Below, piece after piece: positions 17,348 through 26,294 of a DNA stretch of 64,000 nt. Each line of letters opens with the position of its first letter. Within the stretch, counting starts at the first letter, position 1. This stretch comes from Micromonospora sp. WMMA1363. GTDB taxonomy: Bacteria; Actinomycetota; Actinomycetes; Mycobacteriales; Micromonosporaceae. Location of the stretch: contig NZ_JAUALB010000001.1 of NCBI RefSeq assembly GCF_030345795.1, positions 1,979,001 to 2,043,000 of the forward strand. Reading direction: 5' to 3'. Both the position numbers and the translations under genes were made by a program. The notes beneath the pieces are model-generated. The model was not told the DNA's origin and ran no database searches. It was given only the letters and a program-made list of their open reading frames with translations.

Positions 17348-20300
17348 ATGAACAGGACGGCCGTCGAAACGCGGTTGCTCGCCCGGGTACGTGAACGGCG
17401 AGGAAGCGCGTCGATCCCGCGGCGTGACCGGTCAGCGGCGACGCGTCTGTCGTTCGCACAGCTGCGGTTGTGGTTGCTCGACCGACTGGTGCCGCTGAGC
17501 TCCGAGTACGTGATTCCCTGTGCGTTTCGGGTACGCGGCGAGCTGGATGTCGCAGCTTTGGAGTCGGCGTTCCGCAGCCTGGTGCAGCGCCACGAGGTGC
17601 TGCGGACCCGGTTCGACGTGGTCGACGAGGAACCGGTCCAGGTGATCGACGCGGATCCCCGGGTGAGGGTGAGCGTCGTCCACGTGAGCGGTGAGTCGGA
17701 TGCTGACGAGCGGGAGCGGATCGCGCTGGCAGCGGTCGAGCGGGACGCGGCGCTTGGGTTTGATCTCGCCGTCGACCAGCCGCTGCGGGTGACGGTGGTG
17801 CGCCTGGCTGAGGACGACCATCTACTGCTGGTCGCAGTCCATCACATCGCCGCCGACGGCTGGTCGATGGAGGTCCTCACCCGCGAACTCCGGGAGTTCT
17901 ACGACGCCGCCCTGACCGGCCGACCCGCAGCCCTTGCCGACCTTCCGGTGCAGTACGCCGACTATGCGGCCTGGCAGCGGGACTGGCTGACTCGCGACAT
18001 CCTCGAACGCCAACTCGGGTACTGGCGGGAGCGGTTGGCGGACATGGAACCGCTGGAGCTGCCCACTGACCGGCCGAGGCCGCTGGACCGCTCGGGGGCA
18101 GGCGGCTCCCTGGAGTTCCGCGTTCCCGCGACGGTCGCCCACCGACTGGCCGGCATCGCCACGGGTCAGGGCGCCTCACTGTTCATGGCCGCCCTCGCCG
18201 CGTTCCAGATCGTGCTGTCCCGCTGGAGCGGCCAGGACGACGTCGTGGTGGGCTCACCGGTCGCGGGACGCAGCCGGGCCGAATCCGAAGACCTCATCGG
18301 CTTCTTCGTCAACACCCTGGTGTTGCGCACCGACACCTCCGGCGATCCCACCTTCGAAGAGCTCCTCCGCAGGGTCCGAGAAACGGCCCTCGGCGCCTAC
18401 ACCCACCAGGACCTGCCCTTCGAACGCCTCGTCGAAGAACTCGCCCCGGAACGTGACCTGTCCCGCAACCCGCTCTTCCAGCTCAGCTTCGTCTTCCAGA
18501 ACTTCCAGGAAAGCCGCTGGACACTTCCCGGAGTGACCGTCGAACCGGTGAACATCGAGGCCACGACGTCGAAGTTCGATGTCCTGCTCGCCCTGGCCGA
18601 GCGGTCCGACGGCGGACTGGACGGGGAGCTGACGTTCTCGACGGAGTTGTTCGAGGAAACCACCGCTCACCGGCTGACCGCGCACTATCTCCGAGTGCTG
18701 GACCAGGTGACGGCCGATCCCGGACAGCGGATCGGGCAGGTCGATCTGCTCACCGCAGCCGAGCGTAGCCAGATCGTGGCCGACTGGAACAACACCGCCA
18801 TTCCGTACCCCGATGTCACTATCCACGAACTCGTCGCGACCCAAGCGGCGCGCACACCGGACGCGACCGCCGTAGTCTTCCGCGACCAGCGGCTCACATA
18901 CGCCCAACTTGACGATCGCGCCAACCACGTCGCCGTCCGACTAAACGAGCGGGGCGTGACCCGGGGCGCCAGAGTCGGCGTCTGCGCGGAACGGTCGTTG
19001 GAACTCGTCATCGCGCTCCTGGGCGTACTCAAGGCCGGCGCCGCCTTCGTGCCGCTCGACCCGGAGTACCCCACCGAACGTCTCCAGTTCATGCTCACGG
19101 ACGCCGAAGTGCGCGTGGTCCTCACCCACACCCCGGTGCGGGAGCGGGTGCCCGCCGGGGCCGACGCCGTCATCAATCTGGACGAGCTGGAGGTCATGCC
19201 CCCGCTCGAACGCACCGCCTTTCCAGCTGACCCCGACGACGTCGCCTACGTCATGTACACCTCTGGATCCACCGGCACGCCGAAGGGTGTTCCCAACACG
19301 CACCGCGGAGTCGTCAACCGTCTGCTGTGGGGGCAGGAGACCTTCCGCCTCGCCCCGTCCGACCGCGTCCTCCAAAAGACGCCGTACAGCTTCGACGTCG
19401 CAATCTGGGAGTTCTTCTGGCCGCTGCTGGCCGGCGCCCGGTTGGTCATGGCGGAGCCGGGAGGCCACCGCGACCCGAAATACCTGCGAAGTGTACTGCT
19501 GACCGAGCGGATAACCACGGTCCACTTCATCCCGTCGATGCTTCGGGAGTTCCTGAACGCGGTCGACCTCACAGAGTGCACCGAACTGCGGCAGGTATTC
19601 TGCAGCGGCGAAGCACTGCCGACCGAGCTGGCACGCCGTTTTCTCGAGGCCAAACCATCGTGTTCGCTGCACAACCTGTACGGGCCGACGGAAGCTTCGA
19701 TCGAAGTAAGCCACTGGACGTGCCGCCCGGACGACCCGGGACCGGTTGTCCCCATCGGCCGTCCCATCGCGAACATCGAGCTGCTCATAGTGGACAAGGC
19801 CGGACAGCTCGCCCCGATCGGGGTACCGGGCGAGCTCTGGATTGGCGGCGTCGGCGTCGCACTCGGATACCTGAACCGGCCCGAGCTGACCGCCGAACGA
19901 TTCATCCGCCACCCGTTCTCGCGGGACCCCTCCGCCCGAATGTACCGAACCGGCGACCTCGTCCGCTGGCTGACCAACGGGGCCATCGAATACATCGGGC
20001 GTATCGACCGCCAGGTGAAGGTCCGCGGCCTACGCATCGAACTGGGCGAAATCGAATCAGTGCTCACCCGCCACGAAAGCGTCGCATCCAGCGTCGTCGT
20101 CGTGCGGGAGGACGAGCCGGGCGACCAACGCCTCGTCGCCTACTGCGTCCCCACCCCCGGCCGGCGTCTCGACCCCGTGGCCCTGCGCCAGTGGTGCCGA
20201 CGCAGTCTTCCGGGCTACATGACACCGGGCTGGATAATCTCCCTCGACGACGTACCCCGCACCCAGAGCGGCAAGGTCAACCACCGGGCCCTGCCCAAAC

Positions 20301-21403
20301 CCGCGAACGACCGCCAGGACCTCGACCAGGAGTACACCGCGCCGCGCACCGAAGTCGAAAAGCTCATCGCCGGTGTCTGGGCCGATATCCTTGGCCAGGA
20401 CCGCATCGGCGTCCACGACAACTTTTTCGACCTCGGCGGGCACTCCCTGCTCGGTGCCCGGTTTGTTAGCCGGGTCAGCGAGGAACTCGGCGTCGACGTA
20501 CCGCTTCGGACCCTGTTCACGGCGCCGACAGTCGCCCAACTCGGCGCCTACCTCGCACTGGCGGGTGGCCCGGACGGGGCCGCCGACCGGGACCACCATT
20601 TGGCCCCACTGCTCTCGCTGAGCAACCGCGGCGACCGGACCCCGCTATTCTGCATCCACCCGGCGATGGGACTCGGCTGGTCGTTCACCGCGCTCCTGCC
20701 GCATCTGACCGGGCGGCCGATCCACACTCTCCAGGCTCCCGCGCTCACCGGCGAGGACCAACTGCCGGAGAGCATCGAAGGAATCGCCGCACAGTACGTC
20801 CGGCGCATCCGGTCAATTCAACCGCATGGCCCGTACCTGCTGTTGGGCCGCTCCTTCGGCGGGCTGGCCGCGTACGAGATGGCAGCCCAACTCGAGCGGG
20901 CCGGCGAGCAGGTAGCGCTTCTGGCCCTGCTTGACTCGCTGCCGGCCGCACCCGAGCCCGTGCCGGACCCCGGACAGACGCAGGCCATCGAACAGGATTC
21001 ACTGCGCATCCTCTGGCGCAACGGCCGCCCAGGAGAGCCGGTCCCTGCATCCACCACGACGCTGGATCGCGCGCAGACGGTCGCCGCCGTCCGCACCTCC
21101 GACGGCCCAATGCACGGGTGGAGCGAGCCGATGGTCAGCCGCCTGGTCGACGTATGCGCCAGGCACATCGAACTGTCCGTCGCGTACAAGCCCAAGGAGT
21201 ACCAGGGTCGGCTTCACTTCTTCTCGGCCACCGCGGACCCCGGCAGCCTCTCCTCGGCGGCGAAGGCAGCCGTGTGGGGCCGCTTCGCGCCCGACGTCGT
21301 CGTCCACGAAATCGACTGCCGGCACAGCGAGGTGCTGACACCGGGTCCCGCAGCCACGATCGCCGCCGAACTGTCCCGCCTGCTCGATGAACACGAACTC
21401 TGA
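17348..21403 (+). CDS. Non-ribosomal peptide synthetase C-A-T-TE, predicted Ser module with release
   Basis: The 1,351-residue termination module reads condensation (HHIAADGWSM near residue 163), adenylation (YTSGSTGTPKG near 635, FDVAIWEFFW near 683, NLYGPTEASIE, A10 TQSGKVNHRAL near 971), carrier (FFDLGGHSLLGAR near 1030) and thioesterase (LLGRSFGGLAAYE near 1166, C-terminal His in DCRHSEVL). The specificity positions read DVWHFSLIEK, close to Ser codes such as DVWHFSLVDK, so Ser is predicted. ATG 17348 follows GAGGAGG by a few bases. As the only TE-bearing module it should release the product, by hydrolysis or cyclisation. It is downstream of the free C and T proteins in the same operon. 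Confidence 0.95.
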   Translation: MNRTAVETRLLARVRERRGSASIPRRDRSAATRLSFAQLRLWLLDRLVPLSSEYVIPCAFRVRGELDVAALESAFRSLVQRHEVLRTRFDVVDEEPVQVIDADPRVRVSVVHVSGESDADERERIALAAVERDAALGFDLAVDQPLRVTVVRLAEDDHLLLVAVHHIAADGWSMEVLTRELREFYDAALTGRPAALADLPVQYADYAAWQRDWLTRDILERQLGYWRERLADMEPLELPTDRPRPLDRSGAGGSLEFRVPATVAHRLAGIATGQGASLFMAALAAFQIVLSRWSGQDDVVVGSPVAGRSRAESEDLIGFFVNTLVLRTDTSGDPTFEELLRRVRETALGAYTHQDLPFERLVEELAPERDLSRNPLFQLSFVFQNFQESRWTLPGVTVEPVNIEATTSKFDVLLALAERSDGGLDGELTFSTELFEETTAHRLTAHYLRVLDQVTADPGQRIGQVDLLTAAERSQIVADWNNTAIPYPDVTIHELVATQAARTPDATAVVFRDQRLTYAQLDDRANHVAVRLNERGVTRGARVGVCAERSLELVIALLGVLKAGAAFVPLDPEYPTERLQFMLTDAEVRVVLTHTPVRERVPAGADAVINLDELEVMPPLERTAFPADPDDVAYVMYTSGSTGTPKGVPNTHRGVVNRLLWGQETFRLAPSDRVLQKTPYSFDVAIWEFFWPLLAGARLVMAEPGGHRDPKYLRSVLLTERITTVHFIPSMLREFLNAVDLTECTELRQVFCSGEALPTELARRFLEAKPSCSLHNLYGPTEASIEVSHWTCRPDDPGPVVPIGRPIANIELLIVDKAGQLAPIGVPGELWIGGVGVALGYLNRPELTAERFIRHPFSRDPSARMYRTGDLVRWLTNGAIEYIGRIDRQVKVRGLRIELGEIESVLTRHESVASSVVVVREDEPGDQRLVAYCVPTPGRRLDPVALRQWCRRSLPGYMTPGWIISLDDVPRTQSGKVNHRALPKPANDRQDLDQEYTAPRTEVEKLIAGVWADILGQDRIGVHDNFFDLGGHSLLGARFVSRVSEELGVDVPLRTLFTAPTVAQLGAYLALAGGPDGAADRDHHLAPLLSLSNRGDRTPLFCIHPAMGLGWSFTALLPHLTGRPIHTLQAPALTGEDQLPESIEGIAAQYVRRIRSIQPHGPYLLLGRSFGGLAAYEMAAQLERAGEQVALLALLDSLPAAPEPVPDPGQTQAIEQDSLRILWRNGRPGEPVPASTTTLDRAQTVAAVRTSDGPMHGWSEPMVSRLVDVCARHIELSVAYKPKEYQGRLHFFSATADPGSLSSAAKAAVWGRFAPDVVVHEIDCRHSEVLTPGPAATIAAELSRLLDEHEL

Positions 21404-21506
21404 AACGCACGCACACGACCCGGGATGCTGTCGCTGACACCCCGTGACCGACAACCGGTGCACGCATCCGGCCGACGGCACCGAGAAACAACGAGGGAGA
21501 CCAGGC

Positions 21507-21797
21507 GTGTTGGACTCGGGCACGACGGCACCGGTACCCGCGACAACCGCGGGTCCGGACGCCCGACTGTCCATAGGCGAGGCGCGCGCCCAGATCGACG
21601 ACCTCGACCTCCGCATCATTGATTTGCTGCGCCTGCGCCGCGAGGTGTCCCATCGGATCCAGCAGGCACGGCTGCAGGCGGGCGGACCACGGATCGACCC
21701 CGGCCGCGAGGCCGAAATCGCGCAGGTGTACCACTCGTTCTTCGGGGAGGACGGCGACGATGTGGCGGCCGTCGTCCTGCGGGTGTGCCGATCGTGA
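21507..21797 (+). CDS. Chorismate mutase (AroQ type), 3' end abuts intron remnant
   Basis: The 96-residue protein is an AroQ-type chorismate mutase: ARAQIDDLDLRIIDLLRLRR then VSHRIQQARLQAGGPRIDPGRE carry the helical core with its Arg/Lys/Asp residues. It converts chorismate to prephenate, the substrate of the BacA-like enzyme. GTG 21507 follows GAGGGAG by 8 nt. The protein ends VVLRVCRS exactly where the truncated group II intron begins, so a few natural C-terminal residues were probably replaced, leaving the core whole. Being cluster-borne, it likely diverts chorismate to the pathway. Confidence 0.9.
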   Translation: MLDSGTTAPVPATTAGPDARLSIGEARAQIDDLDLRIIDLLRLRREVSHRIQQARLQAGGPRIDPGREAEIAQVYHSFFGEDGDDVAAVVLRVCRS

Positions 21798-23327
21798 CCG
21801 GCACCCAGAAAGAGCAGGTGGATAGCTTCCCCACCGACGGCAAGGCGCACGATCCTGGTCTTGGCCTCCTTCGGCTCCAAACCGAGGTCGGCCAGCAGGT
21901 CCCGAAGCCGCGCCAATGCGGCCTCGGCCTGCGCCCGGGAGGCGCACATCACCAGCAGATCGTCAGCGATCCGGACCAGCACCCCATGCGCTCGCACGTC
22001 CCACGCCCGATCGAGTCGGTGCAGGTAGACGTTACAAAGCAAAGGCGAAATGACCCCGCCTTGAGGGCTGCCGGTGACCGGTCGCCGAACCTGGCCGTCC
22101 TCCATCACCCCGGCGCGCAGCATCGCCCGCAGGAGCTTCAAGACAGCCTGGTCACTGACCCGTTCCTGGACTGCTTGCATCAACTGCTCGTGCGGAATCG
22201 CTGAGAAGCAGTTGGCGATGTCCGTCTCGACCACCCACCGCCGACCCCGCCAGGACTCATCGATGAGGACCTGCAGGGCATCGTGCACCGACCGTTTCGG
22301 GCGGAACCCGAAACTGCACGGCAGCATGTCGGCTTCGAAGACCGGCTCGAGCACGATCTTCACCCCTGCCTGCACGACACGGTCACGAACCGCGGGAATC
22401 GACAACGGCCGCCGTTCGGTCGTTCCCGGCTTCGGGATGAACACCCGGCGGGCCGGTAACGGCCGATAACCGCCGTCCCGCAGTTCCGCGGCCAGTTCGT
22501 CGAGGAGCCGGGCCACCCCGTACTCCTCGACCTGGTCCAAGGTGGTCTGGTCGATGCCCGGCGCGCCGTTGTTACGGCGCACCGTGACCCACGCCCGCCA
22601 CAAGACGTCCCTGCGGAAGACCTTGTCTCGCAGCGCATAGAACCGACGCCCGGGATCGGCCTTGGCCGCCCGGTACAGCGCATGCTGCAAAGCTCGAACC
22701 GGGTCCAACCCGGACCCCAACGCGGCGGGACTAGCCGAAACGGCACTCACCGGGCACCCTTTCACCAGCACTACGCATCGACGAAGCAGCGGCCCTTCCC
22801 ATCACCGGCGGTTATGTTGTCCGCCCGGCTCGATCGGTACTACGACCGCCTCCGACTCCCTCCCAGCCAGCGATCCACTTCCCGAGATCATCCGTTATAG
22901 GACGCCACGCTCCGGCAACACGAATCCGCAGGTCACCGGGCTGGGGAGGGTCTCCCCAGTTCCCGCCGCCACCATCTGAACGTTCCGCGCCCCATACGCC
23001 GGGGAGTTCTTCGCGGCTGCAATCCAGGCGCTACACCGCTTCCATGGCCTTCACCCTGAATTCGGGGGCTCGGCACTCCCTCTGCCCCACCCGAAGGCGA
23101 GACCTCTAACGACGCCGCAGGCTTCGCTTGATGCTACGGACCGCTCAGTCGCTCCCCCTGACAGGGCTTTCGACGCTGGGCTTCGACCCGACCCGTTTCC
23201 AGACCGGGCCGCCAGCCTGCTACCGGGCCTCCTGGCAGCTACCCGGACCGGACTCACACCGGCAGGCGACGACGAGCTTACGACTGCAGCTGAGCTACAC
23301 ACTCACCTCCAGGTCCGCTGGGCGCAC
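21798..23327 (-). mobile_element. 3'-truncated group II intron
   Basis: On the minus strand the likely 5' end is GTGCGCCCAGCGGACCTGG at 23327, matching the GUGCG start of group II introns, followed by about 550 nt of structured RNA-type sequence without a gene and then the reverse transcriptase frame from 22771. The left limit near 21798 is where reverse transcriptase similarity stops. No thumb/maturase domain, no domain V-like sequence and no 3' splice site follow, so the intron is cut short and cannot splice. The exact left junction is uncertain by about 25 nt. Confidence 0.75.
21810..22771 (-). pseudogene. Group II intron reverse transcriptase, truncated
   Basis: About 315 residues of the reverse transcriptase palm and fingers are present: NNGAPGIDQTT, FGFRPKRSVHDAL, VVETDIANCFSAIPHE, TGSPQGGVISPLLCNVYLHR and the catalytic loop RIADDLLVMC (IADD in place of YADD). 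Normal similarity ends after RIVRLAVGGEA near 21826. The frame then runs on antisense through the chorismate mutase and NRPS genes with no further similarity. The thumb, DNA-binding and endonuclease parts are missing. Possible starts are GTG 22771 or the GTG 21 nt inside it. Confidence 0.85.
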
Positions 23328-23435
23328 GAAGGGCAGAGGCTAGGGGTGGCCGGGCCGGCGGCGGCACGGTTAACGTCCGGTGGACCACCCTGGCGCCCGG
23401 GTCGCGGGCGCCACCGCCGGAAGGACCGCGTGACG

Positions 23436-24191
23436 ATGACCGACCACGACAACGGCCTGTGGGTTCGCCGGTTCCACCCGGCCCCGGCAGGCGCCCCGCG
23501 GCTGGTGTGCCTGCCGCACGCCGGCGGCTCGGCGAGCTTCTTCTTCCCGGTGTCCCGGGCGCTGTCGCCGGGCGTGGAGGTGCTCAGCGTCCAGTACCCG
23601 GGCCGGCAGGACCGCCGGCACGAGCCCTGCGTGCCGACGATCGGTGAGCTGGCGCGGCAGGTGGCCGACGTGCTGCGCCCCTGGCGGGACCGGCCGTTGG
23701 CGTTTTTCGGGCACAGCATGGGCGCGACGCTCGGCTTCGAGGTGGCGAGACTGATCGAGGCCGAGGGTGGGGCAGTGGCGCACCTGTTCCCGTCCGGCCG
23801 TCGGGCGCCCTCGTGCCACCGGCACGAGACCGTGCACCTGCTCGACGACGACGGGCTGCTGGCCGACGTGAAGAAGCTCAGCGGCACCAACTCGGCGGTG
23901 CTAGGCGACCCGGACATGCTGCGTGCCGCGTTGCCGGCGATCCGCAGCGACTACCGGGCGGCGGAGACCTACGCGTACGCGGAGGGGCCGAAGCTGAGCT
24001 GCCCGGTCACCGTGTTCACCGGGGACGCCGACCCGAAGACCACCGTGGACGAGGCGAAGGCCTGGTCGGCGCACACCACCGGCGCGTTCGACCTGCACGT
24101 CTTCCCGGGCGGGCACTTCTTCCTGGCGTCCCACCAGCCGGCGATCCTGCGCACCCTCTCGGCGGCGTTGACCGGCTCGGCGGTCGGCTGA
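23436..24191 (+). CDS. Type II thioesterase
   Basis: The 251-residue alpha/beta hydrolase has LVCLPHAGGSASFFFPVSRAL at the N terminus, the nucleophile in FFGHSMGATLGFEVA, and a C-terminal His in FPGGHFFLASHQ. This is the classic external thioesterase that clears wrong acyl groups from carrier domains. ATG 23436 is 10 nt after GGAAGGA; GTG 23430 is an alternative. It lies between the intron and convergent remnants of another cluster, so it could serve the NRPS to its left or be a survivor of the decayed one. Confidence 0.9.
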   Translation: MTDHDNGLWVRRFHPAPAGAPRLVCLPHAGGSASFFFPVSRALSPGVEVLSVQYPGRQDRRHEPCVPTIGELARQVADVLRPWRDRPLAFFGHSMGATLGFEVARLIEAEGGAVAHLFPSGRRAPSCHRHETVHLLDDDGLLADVKKLSGTNSAVLGDPDMLRAALPAIRSDYRAAETYAYAEGPKLSCPVTVFTGDADPKTTVDEAKAWSAHTTGAFDLHVFPGGHFFLASHQPAILRTLSAALTGSAVG

Positions 24192-24195
24192 GGAC

Positions 24196-24715
24196 TCACG
24201 CCGCGGTCTCCGTCGCCCGGTCCGGGCGACGGGGACCGCGGCGTCTCAGGGCTTCTGCGCACGCCGTTCCGCCTGGTACGTGTCGAGCAGGGCCTCCCGC
24301 GGCCCGGTCGACCCGGGTCGGCACCAGGTGTTCCTCCGGCGCGGCGAGGCCGGCGTCGAACAGCGCCATGCCGAGGTCGGACGGGATGGCGAGCTGACCG
24401 TCCCGGGTGGTGCCGGCCCGGTCCACGCCGGCGGTCAGCGTGCTGGCCTGCGTCCACAGCCCCCACGCGTACGCGCGGGCGGGCAGCCCGGCGCCGCGCC
24501 GCCGCCGGGCCAGCGCGTCCAGCCAGGCGTTCGCGGCGGCGTAGTTGCCCTGGCCGGGCACGCCGAACACGCCGGCGCCGGAGGAGAACAGCACGAACCC
24601 GGCGAGGTCGAGGTGGCGGGTCAGCTCGTCGAGGTGGCGGGCGGCGTCCACCTTGGGCCGGAACACGGTGTCGAGGCGTTCCGGGGTGACCGCGGTGACC
24701 ACCCCGTCGTGAACG
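24196..24715 (-). pseudogene. Modular PKS ketoreductase-domain remnant
   Basis: The frame carries the C-terminal half of a modular polyketide synthase ketoreductase: FRPKVDAARHLDELTRHLDL, FVLFSSGAGVFGVPGQGNYA (Ser and Tyr catalytic positions), ANAWLDALARRRRG and the tail LGMALFDAGLAAPEEHLVP. There is no NADPH-binding half, no ACP and no other PKS domain. Upstream it is joined, with frame disturbance, to a piece of an ATP-grasp gene. It therefore looks like debris of a larger PKS gene and not a working enzyme. Confidence 0.8.
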
Positions 24716-24945
24716 TGGTGATGGCGGCGGGCCGGTGCCGCCGCAGCTCGGCGAGCGCGTCGGCGAGGTCGTCCGGGCGGTACTCGATGACCGGCCCGAA
24801 GGCGGCGTACTCGGCCCCGCTCCGGCGGGTCCGTCGCGCCGGCCTGGGTGAGGAACACCGGGGTGTGGCCGCAGGCCGCTGCGGCGTTCGCGATGTCAGT
24901 CGGGCGTACCGCCGAGAGCGGAACGACGACGGCGACCGCCCTCAC
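24716..24945 (-). pseudogene. N-terminal fragment of a second ATP-grasp gene, fused to PKS debris
   Basis: From GTG 24945 the frame reads VVVPLSAVRPTDIANAAAAC and HTPVFLTQAGATDPPERG; after a one-base shift the minus strand continues AEYAAFGPVIEYRPDDLADA and LAELRRHRPAAITTF. This is the layout of a pre-ATP-grasp N-terminal domain. The sequence then jumps into PKS ketoreductase sequence. The GTG overlaps the stop of the upstream ATP-grasp gene by GTGA, as in an operon, so two ATP-grasp genes once stood in tandem. Confidence 0.55.
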
Positions 24946-26253
24946 GGTCCCTTTCCCTTTCGGTCGAGCTGGTAGACGCGGTCCTTCAGCTCCTCGATAC
25001 GCCGGTGGTCACGATCGATCGCCGCCATGTCCGCACCGCACATGAAGATCCGCATCGTGCTTGAGTAGAGGTCCACAGTGGGTTGCATCTGCTCCCCGGG
25101 CCCCAGCTTGAGGTTCACCCCGTACACGGTGGGCAGGTCGGCGATCTCCGCCACCGTCGCCTCGTCGACGGCTTCCACCCGGCCGTAGCGGGTCGTGGCC
25201 GTCGTGTAGCAGATGGCCTCGCAGCGCTTGGCGTACCGCCGCCCGGCATAGGCGTCGAGGAAGCGCTTCGGCCGCAGGTACGCCAGCGCCGTCAGGGCGG
25301 CCTGGTTGCCGCCGGCACAGCGGTCGTGGAATCCGGGATGCATGTTCCCCGCGATCCGGGGCGCCGACTTCCACCAGCGCTGGCCCGTCAGCTGTCAGCA
25401 CGACCTCGGCGTGGGTGGGGCCGGACGCCGAGGGCCTGGTCGATGTAGCTGATCAGCTCCGGGGCCGGGCCCTCGTCCGCCGCCAGGAGGCGCTCGCGGT
25501 CGTAGATGTTGCGGCCCGACGGGAGCAGCCGCTTCTGGTACTCCCATACGCCGCAGACGTACCGACGGTTGTCGTAGGAGACCATGTCGACCACGTACTC
25601 CGTGCCGTACAGGTACTCCTGGGCCAGCGCCTCCAGGTTCGGATCACCGTAGATCGTCTCCGCGACGAAGACGGCCTTGGCCGCCGCACGCACCTCATCG
25701 ACGTTGTCGCAGACGTAGACGTTGTCGCAGACGTAGACGTTGTCGCAGACGTAGACGTTGTCGCAGACGTAGACGTTGTCGCCGGCCGCCGAGGTCAGCG
25801 GCTTGACCACCACGGGGTAGTCGCCGGCCCGATCCGCCCAGTCGGTCAACTCCTCCGGGTCGGCACTCTTGTGCTGGGCGGCGCAGCGCAGGCCGGTCAC
25901 CCGCAACGCCTCGATCATCTCGTACTTGTCCCGGCGGGCAGCAGACCGGCCGGGCTCGTTGGTGAGCAGGCCGAGGCGCTGCGACAGGGCGTCGGCCAGC
26001 AGCGCACCGGCTCCTGACCGGCGATGACGCACACCGGGTCGTACCGCGCGAGCAGCTCGGCGGTGGTGGCGAGGTCCCGGTGCACGATCGCCGCCCGGTA
26101 TGCGCTCAGGTCCGGCGCCGGCATCGAGGGCATGAACTCCGACGTGCTGTGCACGTGCACCAGCTCCACGCCGAGCGCCGCGAACTCCGGCGGCAGGTAC
26201 TCGGCCGAGGTATAGGCGTCCACCAGGACCACGACCGGGTTCTGCTCTGCCAC
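24942..26253 (-). pseudogene. ATP-grasp ligase gene broken by frameshifts
   Basis: From GTG 26253 (GGAGGA just upstream) the protein reads PVVVLVDAYTSAEYLPPEFA and on to DPVCVIAGQEP. It then shifts frame near 26010 to GALLADALSQRLGLLTNEPG, followed by the ATP-binding strand YPVVVKPLTSAAGDNVYVC. It shifts again near 25430 to THAEVVLTADGPALVEVGA, and once more near 25355 (one extra C in a run) to GNMHPGFHDRCAGGNQAAL and the end. The parts match a carboxylate-amine ligase of the ATP-grasp fold. Three shifts and an expanded repeat make a product unlikely unless they are sequencing errors. Confidence 0.8.
25703..25782 (-). repeat. 18-bp tandem repeat inside ATP-grasp gene, four copies plus 8 bp
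   Basis: The plus-strand unit GTTGTCGCAGACGTAGAC is repeated perfectly at 25703, 25721, 25739 and 25757, then breaks off. On the coding strand it encodes DNVYVC repeated four times, directly after the ATP-binding strand VVVKPLTSAAG. The length is in frame. Perfect identity points to recent slippage expansion. Confidence 0.95.
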
Positions 26254-26294
26254 GTGCTTCCTCCCATCGATGGGAACGACGGTCCGCCAGCCGG

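Noticed and set aside
20999..21800. Continuation of the reverse transcriptase frame into NRPS DNA
   Set aside because: Similarity stops near 21826; the rest is simply an open antisense frame through the chorismate mutase and NRPS genes.
25703..25782. Possible CRISPR array
   Set aside because: The 18-bp units are directly adjacent, without spacers, and encode an in-frame peptide repeat; no cas gene is near.
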